Of a stretch of DNA of 28,178 nt, positions 22,037-28,178 are shown piece after piece; within the stretch, counting starts at the first letter, position 1, and every line of letters starts with the position of its first letter. A program made the translations under genes and the position numbers. Source of the stretch: Thiomargarita sp. (GTDB lineage: Bacteria; Pseudomonadota; Gammaproteobacteria; Beggiatoales; Beggiatoaceae); contig DYNO01000017.1 in the NCBI GenBank assembly GCA_020721025.1, forward strand, positions 1 through 28,178, written 5' to 3'. The notes under the pieces were generated by a model that was given only the letters and a program-made list of their open reading frames with translations, ran no database searches and was not told the origin of the DNA.

Positions 22037-24436
22037 ATGACTGAACCTACCTACGATTCCAGTAATATCAAAGTGCTCAAAGGCTTGGATGCGGTACGCA
22101 AACGTCCGGGCATGTACATCGGCGACACGGACGACGGGACGGGTTTACATCACATGGTTTTTGAAGTGGTGGACAACGCCATTGACGAAGCCCTTGCGGG
22201 TTACTGCTCAGAAATTCACGTCAATATGCACCGCGATCAATCCATTACCGTGACAGACAACGGGCGCGGCATTCCTGTCGATATTCATGAAGAGGAAGGG
22301 CGGTCGGCGGCAGAAGTCATCATGACCGTGCTACATTCGGGCGGTAAATTCGACAATAATTCTTACAAAGTGTCGGGCGGGCTGCATGGCGTGGGCGTTT
22401 CGGTGGTGAATGCCCTGTCTGACAAACTCGAACTCACCATCTGGCGCGATGGACACAGCTATTTTCAAGCCTATTCCTTGGGTGAACCCGTGTCGCCGTT
22501 GATTGCCACCGGTGAAACCAGCAAAACAGGCACTCAGTTACATTTCAAGCCCAGTAGCCAAACTTTTACCAACATTGAATTCCATTATGACATTCTCGCC
22601 AAACGGTTACGTGAGCTGTCGTTTCTCAATTCTGGGGTGCGGATTCGGCTGACCGATGAAATCACTGGCAAGGAAGATATCTTTGAATATCAAGGCGGTA
22701 TTCGCTCCTTTGTCGAACATTTGAACAGCAAGAAAGTTTCGCTACATCCGACTGTTATTTATCTCAATGTCGAAAGAGACGAGATGTTTGTCGAATTGGC
22801 AATGCAATGGAATGATTCTTATCAAGAAAATGTGTTCTGTTTTACCAATAATATCCCGCAACGCGACGGCGGTACGCATCTTACTGGATTTCGCAGTGCC
22901 TTGACCCGCACTTTTAATAATTTCTTGGAAAAAGAAGGAATTCTAAAAAAAGCCAAAATTGAACTCACGGGCGATGACGTTCGCGAAGGGTTAATGGCAG
23001 TTTTATCGGTGAAAGTGCCGGATCCGAAATTTTCCTCGCAAACGAAAGATAAATTGGTTTCAAGCGAAGTGAAAGGCGTGGTGGAATCGGTAGTTAGTGA
23101 AAAAGTCAACGATTTCCTGCTCGAAAATCCCAACGAAGCCAAGATCATCACCGCCAAAATTGTCGAAGCAGCGCGCGCCCGTGAAGCTGCCCGTAAAGCT
23201 CGCGAAATGACTCGGCGTAAAAGTGCCCTTGACATTGCCGGTCTGCCGGGTAAGTTAGCGGATTGTCAGGAAAAAGACCCAAGCAAATCGGAAATTTTTA
23301 TCGTAGAAGGCGATTCAGCAGGTGGTTCGGCAAAACAGGGGCGAGATCGCAAATTTCAAGCAATCTTGCCGTTGAAAGGAAAAATTCTCAATGTGGAACG
23401 GGCGCGCTTCGATAAAATGATAGCTTCCGCCGAGGTAGGTACGCTGATTACAGCTTTAGGCTGCGGTATCGGCAAAGAAGAGTATGAACCGAACAAATTG
23501 CGCTATCACAGCATCATCATCATGGCGGACGCGGACGTTGACGGCAGTCACATTAGAACGTTGTTATTGACCTTCTTTTATCGCCACATGCCAGAATTAA
23601 TTGAACGTGGACACTTGTACATTGCACAACCGCCGTTGTATAAAACAGTCAAGGGCAAGCAAGAACAATATGTGAAGGATGACAAAGCGTTAAACGATTA
23701 TTTATTGGCGTTGGCGTTGCAAAATACGCAATTATTCGTCAATCCGACCGCGCCGGCGTTGAACAATGAAGTTTTGGAAAAATTGTGCGTCTCTTATCTG
23801 CGAACGCAAGACTTGCTGACTCGGTTGGCGCGACATTTTCCGTGGGAGGTGTTGCAAACGATGTTAGACCTGCCACCGCTCGAAGAAGCTCAATTATATC
23901 AAGAAGATGTAGTCACGGATTGGTTGCAACAATTAGAACGGTTGGTGAACAAAACTGCGCGTTGTCAGATTAAATTGGTGTTTTCTGCTCCAGAGCATTG
24001 GAATGCACAACTTATTTTGACAGCGTATGGCGTGGAAAATACCATTGCGTTGCCACGTAGTTTTTTCTTATCGGCGGAATATGCCGCGATTCGCGAGTTG
24101 GCGCAGACGTTACAAGGATTGCTTGAAGCGGGGGCATATATTCAACGTGGGGAAAAACGGCAACCAGTGCAATATTTTCGTGAGGTGGTAACGTGGTTGT
24201 TGGATGAGGCACGGCGGGGTTTAAATGTGCAGCGTTACAAAGGCTTAGGGGAAATGAATCCGCAGCAACTTTGGGATACGACGATGAATCCGAATACTCG
24301 TAATTTGTTACAAGTACGCATTGAGGATGCCATTGCGACCGATGAAATTTTCAGTATCTTGATGGGCGATCAGGTGGAGCCGCGGCGGGAGTTTATTGAA
24401 CAAAATGCTTTGTTTGTCAGTAATTTAGATACCTAA
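22037..24436 (+). CDS. gyrB: DNA gyrase subunit B
   Basis: ATPase subunit of DNA gyrase; with GyrA it introduces negative supercoils. Its 799 residues match the long gammaproteobacterial form. The N-terminal GHKL ATPase has EVVDNAIDEALAGYC, DNGRGIPVDIHEEEGRSA and GGLHGVGVSVVNALS. The TOPRIM domain has IFIVEGDSAGGSAKQGRDR and the metal-binding ADADVDGSHI. A lineage-specific insert of about 170 residues (around 560-730) precedes the C-terminal RYKGLGEMNPQQLWDTTMNP. dnaA, dnaN and recF, which often precede gyrB, are not adjacent here: an unrelated minus-strand gene lies upstream. A palindromic repeat follows the stop. Confidence 0.98.
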   Translation: MTEPTYDSSNIKVLKGLDAVRKRPGMYIGDTDDGTGLHHMVFEVVDNAIDEALAGYCSEIHVNMHRDQSITVTDNGRGIPVDIHEEEGRSAAEVIMTVLHSGGKFDNNSYKVSGGLHGVGVSVVNALSDKLELTIWRDGHSYFQAYSLGEPVSPLIATGETSKTGTQLHFKPSSQTFTNIEFHYDILAKRLRELSFLNSGVRIRLTDEITGKEDIFEYQGGIRSFVEHLNSKKVSLHPTVIYLNVERDEMFVELAMQWNDSYQENVFCFTNNIPQRDGGTHLTGFRSALTRTFNNFLEKEGILKKAKIELTGDDVREGLMAVLSVKVPDPKFSSQTKDKLVSSEVKGVVESVVSEKVNDFLLENPNEAKIITAKIVEAARAREAARKAREMTRRKSALDIAGLPGKLADCQEKDPSKSEIFIVEGDSAGGSAKQGRDRKFQAILPLKGKILNVERARFDKMIASAEVGTLITALGCGIGKEEYEPNKLRYHSIIIMADADVDGSHIRTLLLTFFYRHMPELIERGHLYIAQPPLYKTVKGKQEQYVKDDKALNDYLLALALQNTQLFVNPTAPALNNEVLEKLCVSYLRTQDLLTRLARHFPWEVLQTMLDLPPLEEAQLYQEDVVTDWLQQLERLVNKTARCQIKLVFSAPEHWNAQLILTAYGVENTIALPRSFFLSAEYAAIRELAQTLQGLLEAGAYIQRGEKRQPVQYFREVVTWLLDEARRGLNVQRYKGLGEMNPQQLWDTTMNPNTRNLLQVRIEDAIATDEIFSILMGDQVEPRREFIEQNALFVSNLDT

Positions 24437-24452
24437 ATGGAACGAAGGCATT

Positions 24453-24560
24453 CCCCCTTTGCAAAGGGGGTTAGGGGGATTTTTCAACCGCATGAAAATA
24501 TTTAAATCTCACTCGATCAGCAAAAACGCTTCACAAAATCCCCCTGCTTTGTAAATGGGG
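24453..24560. repeat. 108-bp element with inverted ends between gyrB and sugar transferase
   Basis: The left end CCCCCTTTGCAAAGGGGG is itself a palindrome (24453-24470) and is followed by TTAGGGGGATTTT. The right end (24535-24560) reads AAAATCCCCCTGC, then a TTTGTAAATGGGG stretch, the inverse of the left end with small differences. Located between two convergent genes, it can form strong hairpins in either transcript and is probably a shared terminator. The left unit recurs at 20426. Confidence 0.65.
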
Positions 24561-24581
24561 TTATACCTGTGTCCAAACAGT

Positions 24582-25313
24582 TCAATACGCGCCTTTCGCT
24601 CCCATCACCGCGGGAATTGTTTTTAACAACAACAGCATATCGAGCCAAAAAGATTGCGTGTTGATGTAAAGTAAATCCATTTCGACTTGTTGTACAAAAG
24701 GCAATTCGCTGCGCCCAGAAACTTGCCAAATACAAGTAATTCCGGGAGTAACCGCAAGACGTTGACGTTGATAAGCTGTATAAACCGCAACTTCGCTCGG
24801 CACGGGAGGACGGGGACCGACCAAGGACATTTCGCCTAAAAACACGTTGAGCAATTGCGGTAATTCGTCGATGGAGTATTTGCGAATAAAACGTCCCATG
24901 GGCGTGATGCGCGGATCGTGTTTGATCTTAAAAATCACGCCGCCTGCCATCTCATTTTTTGCCATCAATTCTGCCTTACGCTTTTCTGCATCAAGATACA
25001 TCGAACGAAACTTCCACATTCTGAATATCTTTCCGCCTTTTCCCACGCGGTTTTGATAAAAAAAGGTATCGCCAGGCGAGTCTAGGCGGATGAGCACCGC
25101 AACCAAGAAAAACAGTGGACTGAGCAATAACAACAACATCCCTGATACAGTTATGTCAAATGTGCGTTTTAAGCCATAACAACGAGTTTCTGCGGTGTAA
25201 CATTGCCAACGAATCCAAGAAAATCGTAACAACTGCCAATAATTCAATGAATTGGGTGGTATTGCCACGGGAGTATCTTCTGGTGGCTCACGAAAAGCGG
25301 CTTGATTTTTCAC
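24582..25313 (-). CDS. Sugar transferase (monotopic phosphoglycosyl transferase) for polysaccharide synthesis
   Basis: 243 residues. Transfers a sugar-1-phosphate to undecaprenyl phosphate, the first membrane step of exopolysaccharide or O-antigen assembly. One N-terminal membrane hairpin (FDITVSGMLLLLLSPLFFLV, about residues 53-72, continuing) precedes the catalytic domain with FRMWKFRSM, the Asp-Glu dyad in YSIDELPQLLNV, GEMSLVGPRPP and PGITCIWQVSGRS, all hallmarks of the WbaP/WcaJ C-terminal domain (small PGT type). The start is GTG at 25313, supported by AGGAGG 5 nt upstream. No other polysaccharide genes are nearby. It converges on gyrB. Confidence 0.93.
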   Translation of the reverse strand: MKNQAAFREPPEDTPVAIPPNSLNYWQLLRFSWIRWQCYTAETRCYGLKRTFDITVSGMLLLLLSPLFFLVAVLIRLDSPGDTFFYQNRVGKGGKIFRMWKFRSMYLDAEKRKAELMAKNEMAGGVIFKIKHDPRITPMGRFIRKYSIDELPQLLNVFLGEMSLVGPRPPVPSEVAVYTAYQRQRLAVTPGITCIWQVSGRSELPFVQQVEMDLLYINTQSFWLDMLLLLKTIPAVMGAKGAY

Positions 25314-25565
25314 ACTAACCTCCTAGATAATTTACAGTCTGTGTCTTGAGGATAATACCGACCGAAACATTATGTCACTGGGTACCATTGTAAACGATCT
25401 GTCCTGTGTCAGCACCATTTACCTTGACCGCTTATCGTGTTTTTCATACCGCAACCGAAAGAATTTCCCCAATTGCGCCATTTTTAAAGTGAAACTTACA
25501 TTTTCGCTATTTGTCACCGCTGTGTTACAATAAATCCCCCCTTTTTAACTTTGCAGAAACACGCG

Positions 25566-25997
25566 ATGACATCCTCATTCGATAATACCATTCGCCTTAT
25601 CACGTATCATAAGCAGGCGACCAGTGCGCGCACCCTGTTTTTGCGTCTCAATGGCAGCGTTTGTGTTCCGCATTCACTGCCGCAACTTTCGCAATATCTT
25701 GAAGAATTACAAGAATTACCCGTTGTCACTCATCCTGCCGCATTGGTGGCGTAAACAGAAAAACAGTTTAATTTGGCAGCGGATAGTTTACAAATTGAGC
25801 ATGAATTTCGCGCCCAAGTGGATACGCCTGACGGCACAGTGACCGTGTATTTGGCACGATTTACCATGATTGATCCGCCACGGGCTGAAGTGGAACCGCA
25901 GGAAGGAAAATTTATTGCGTTGACAGAGGCGCGTAACTTGCCCGGTGTGGAATTGCAACTGCTGCGACAAGCCTATTCGTTTATTATGGAAGGATAA
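25566..25997 (+). pseudogene. Conserved small hypothetical gene split by an in-frame TAA
   Basis: The frame opened by ATG at 25566 gives 62 residues (ending THPAALVA) and stops at TAA 25752-25754. The same frame continues without another stop to 25997 for 81 more codons (TEKQFNLAADSLQIEHEF ... LLRQAYSFIMEG). Both halves look protein-like and are in register, so this is best read as one gene of about 143 codons with a single nonsense codon (CAA or GAA to TAA is one change) or a sequencing error. I do not recognise the function; the second half has a beta-rich TVTVYLARFTMIDPPRAEVE segment. A TACAAT -10-like box lies at 25526-25531. Confidence 0.6.
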
Positions 25998-26102
25998 ATT
26001 TTGTCAGTGGTGAGCTCAATCGATCATGCCTGACGACTGATGAGATTGAACTGACCACTTTTATTTACAAATTCAATAATTTAAAAAGATCATTCATTGC
26101 TG

Positions 26103-26864
26103 CTATTTTTCAGCAATCACGAGCATTTCAAAATCTTCGGTTGTCAACTTGTCTGCTCTCGAAAAAGCACCAAGTTTTGCACCATAAATATCAATTTTGC
26201 TAAATCCCACGGTCTTTAATAGCCACGTTATTTCAGGAGGGATATAAAATCGTTCATTGCACGTCAACACCTTGGTATTTCCCTGATCATCTTCCAGCGT
26301 TGTCACATTGTGATCTCGAAACGTCATCAAATCAAACGTATTTTTTCGATAAGATGCGTTGCCGGTTTCTGTGGCGGCGGAACAAAATGCCTCGATTGAG
26401 TGAAACAATGGAAACAATCCGTTCAGCGTGGTGAAAATCACCTTGCCTTTCGCTGTCAAAGCACGGGCAACACTTTCCAGTATTTCATAATTCATCTCAT
26501 CGGTTTCCATCAGCGGGAATCCGCCTTCGCACAACATGATTGCGACATCAAACTCTTGAGTAAATGGCAATTTTCTCGCATCGCCTTGATAAAAATTGAT
26601 TGAGAGATTTTGTTTGCTGGCTTTTTCTCTCGCCTTTTTAAGCATTGAATCGGATAAATCAATCCCCGTGACTTGATAACCTCTTTGAGTCAATTCAATG
26701 GCATGTCTTCCTGTACCACAGCCAATATCAAGGATTCTGAGTGACTTATCGAAATTTATCTCTTGCTCAATGAAATCACACTCACCACGAGTTCCTTGAA
26801 CAAAATTCTCGTGTTCGTATTTTTCCCCATAATTTTCAAACAGTTGTTCGTACCATTGTTTCAT
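26103..26864 (-). CDS. Class I SAM-dependent methyltransferase
   Basis: 253 residues with a Rossmann-fold methyltransferase core: motif I LRILDIGCGTGRHAIEL (about 43-59), motif II GIDLSDSMLKKA (about 67-78), INFYQGDARKLPF (motif III area) and FDVAIMLCEGGF (motif IV). The C-terminal part (YIPPEITWLLKTVGFSKI) is typical of small-molecule methyltransferases of the Methyltransf_11/25 type. The substrate cannot be inferred. AAGGA lies 8 nt before the ATG. It is separated from the upstream sensor gene by about 65 bp on the same strand. Confidence 0.9.
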   Translation of the reverse strand: MKQWYEQLFENYGEKYEHENFVQGTRGECDFIEQEINFDKSLRILDIGCGTGRHAIELTQRGYQVTGIDLSDSMLKKAREKASKQNLSINFYQGDARKLPFTQEFDVAIMLCEGGFPLMETDEMNYEILESVARALTAKGKVIFTTLNGLFPLFHSIEAFCSAATETGNASYRKNTFDLMTFRDHNVTTLEDDQGNTKVLTCNERFYIPPEITWLLKTVGFSKIDIYGAKLGAFSRADKLTTEDFEMLVIAEK

Positions 26865-26930
26865 TGCAACAATCCTTGATGATGGCTACTGCGTTCGGTT
26901 GTCAAGCGTTATGGTCATGATGTTTAACAG

Positions 26931-27893
26931 TTACTTCACAATCGCCACTGCCAAACCGCGCCCAAACCAAAACGACAGATGTTTATTCAAAAATACGTCC
27001 ACCGCCATGTATTGAGAACCATCGCAAGAAAAACTCAAGCCAATCATACCGTTCATGACGTTGATCGAACCTGAGCGCAGATACACATTGTCATCCGTCA
27101 TTCGTAGGGTGCGAAAACGCTCTAAAACTTGTTTGACCTGTGCAACTGTAATTAACGCATTTTTGGGATAGGAAACAGGACGATACATCTGATAAATTTC
27201 AGAAGACAGGAGATTTTCAGTGTTGCAGAGGTGGTATTGATAGGGATTATCTTGATGCCACAACATCGCTTGCCCACTTGAACAATGCAGGGTGCAATGA
27301 AAAATCCCGTGCACACTTACTAGGGTATGTAACGCATTCAAAATCAAGTCTAAATTTTGATCGAGCGGGCTTTTGACACGAGGTGACGTAGATTCAAGCA
27401 TCACAGTCATACTTTCGTTTTTTACAGGGACATTGAAGAGAAACGGTTTAGACGTGTCTTCGATAGGTAAGGGTAAACGACGAATGTCAAAATCCGCCAC
27501 AATGAAGCCATAAAATTGCTGTTCATCAATCACCGGCTGCACCGCACTGATACAAGGTGATCCTGTCGTCTGACTGATATAAACTGATGACAACATGAAG
27601 TGACGTTTAGGATACAGGCTCACGGAGTAAGGGCGGCGCGATAAATCCTGACCGTAATAATTTTCGTCTATTGAATGGGAAGTGATATTGGCACTGACCT
27701 GTTTACCTAGTTTATCAATGGCATATAGCAGATGACAATGGGGAATGGTCGAAAATTGTTCATTCAGCAGATGGTTCAGTTGTTCGGTGTTCGTCCACGC
27801 ACTGCTACTTTGTTTCGCAATGTTGAGCATCACAGGTTCAAACAATGCGACTAATGTTTTGCGCTGTTCCGTTATTGTCGGTTTAATCCACAT
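26931..27893 (-). CDS. PDC/Cache-like sensor domain protein, no visible output domain
   Basis: 320 residues, no clear signal peptide or membrane helix. Residues about 15-155 resemble a PDC/Cache ligand-binding fold: LLYAIDKLGKQVSANI, then NYYGQDLSRRPYSVSLYP, YISQTTGSPCISAVQPV and FYGFIVADFDIRRLP. Such domains usually sit in the periplasm attached to a chemoreceptor, kinase or cyclic-di-GMP domain. Here the second half (about 190-320) is not an output domain I recognise; it ends in another beta-rich segment (SINVMNGMIGLSFSCDGSQY) that could be a second sensor-like module. It may act as a soluble sensor or partner. Function unknown. Confidence 0.72.
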   Translation of the reverse strand: MWIKPTITEQRKTLVALFEPVMLNIAKQSSSAWTNTEQLNHLLNEQFSTIPHCHLLYAIDKLGKQVSANITSHSIDENYYGQDLSRRPYSVSLYPKRHFMLSSVYISQTTGSPCISAVQPVIDEQQFYGFIVADFDIRRLPLPIEDTSKPFLFNVPVKNESMTVMLESTSPRVKSPLDQNLDLILNALHTLVSVHGIFHCTLHCSSGQAMLWHQDNPYQYHLCNTENLLSSEIYQMYRPVSYPKNALITVAQVKQVLERFRTLRMTDDNVYLRSGSINVMNGMIGLSFSCDGSQYMAVDVFLNKHLSFWFGRGLAVAIVK

Positions 27894-28087
27894 GATGACA
27901 TGTCCGATAGTTAAGAAATTTCGTCCTATGATTTTACTAAATGCTTCATTGCAAACTGCTGACGAGCGTTACTTGCGAAGTTCGGTGACGACGTAACATT
28001 CGTTCAGCATTCAAGATCATTGCTAACTTTCAGTGTTTCTTCATAAAATCCGAAGTGATGGCATTATAGACGATACGTTCACATTAA

Positions 28088-28178
28088 TCAACGCGCTTGC
28101 GGTCGTTCCATCAAAGCCATTGCCTTAAGGAATTGTGACTCAAAATATGTTTTGTTATCTGGTTTTAAGCAATAAAAC
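28088..28178 (-). CDS. C-terminal end of an unidentified protein (partial)
   Basis: An open frame enters from the right edge on the minus strand and ends with TGA at 28088-28090, giving 30 residues ending YFESQFLKAMALMERPQAR. The composition is protein-like and the spacing from the sensor gene (about 195 bp) allows a separate upstream gene. Too short to assign. Confidence 0.4.
   Translation of the reverse strand, partial: FYCLKPDNKTYFESQFLKAMALMERPQAR

Noticed and set aside
22822..23235. 137-codon minus-strand frame inside gyrB
   Set aside because: Antisense shadow of a highly conserved gyrase region; Ser/Arg-rich low-complexity product.

Overview
The window (about 43% G+C by eye) looks like chromosomal DNA from a gammaproteobacterium. 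Indicators are a SurA/RecJ/GyrB set of gammaproteobacterial type, including a GyrB of 799 residues with a long C-terminal insert, and a tRNA-Ser(CGA) with encoded CCA. Housekeeping genes are mixed with Uma2, NERD, HepT/MntA, MORN-repeat and FGE-sulfatase-like genes and several families of small palindromic repeats. That mixture recalls large filamentous sulfur oxidisers of the Beggiatoa/Thiothrix kind. This placement is an inference from gene style, not a search result.

Left third (1-9.8 kb, all minus strand): a complex I gene block read right to left as nuoG, nuoH, nuoI, nuoJ, nuoK, nuoL. It is interrupted by three unrelated co-directional genes: a Uma2-family nuclease-like gene (nuoG/nuoH), a secreted MORN-repeat YwqK-like gene (nuoI/nuoJ), and a coiled-coil/NERD-domain gene directly after nuoL, where nuoM would normally lie. 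nuoA-F are not present to the right of nuoG.

9.9-13.0 kb (also minus): tRNA-Ser(CGA), then surA only about 30 bp later, then a cyclic-phosphate-processing receiver (cREC) gene, a small exported protein of unknown function, and a MntA/HepT toxin-antitoxin pair. The cREC gene beside a HEPN RNase toxin suggests an RNA-damage theme.

13.4-18.5 kb (plus): a CDF metal-ion transporter; a trio of a small basic DNA-binding-like protein, a ProQ/FinO-domain RNA chaperone, and a stand-alone protein homologous to the chaperone's C-terminal domain; then recJ behind a possibly structured leader.

18.5-21.9 kb (minus): a truncated SARP/BTAD-type regulator, a long non-coding stretch with three kinds of dispersed palindromic repeat, an orphan antitoxin-like gene whose stop codon comes from one of those repeats, and an FGE-sulfatase/C-type-lectin-fold protein. 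The C-terminal codons of that protein look like the variable region of a diversity-generating retroelement (DGR). This is the most interesting signal in the window; no reverse transcriptase or template is present here, so they would have to be elsewhere.

22.0-28.2 kb: gyrB (plus), a repeat acting as a likely shared terminator, a phosphoglycosyl transferase for polysaccharide synthesis (minus), a conserved small gene split by one in-frame TAA (plus), a SAM methyltransferase and a PDC/Cache-sensor protein (both minus), and the C-terminal end of a further minus-strand gene at the right edge.
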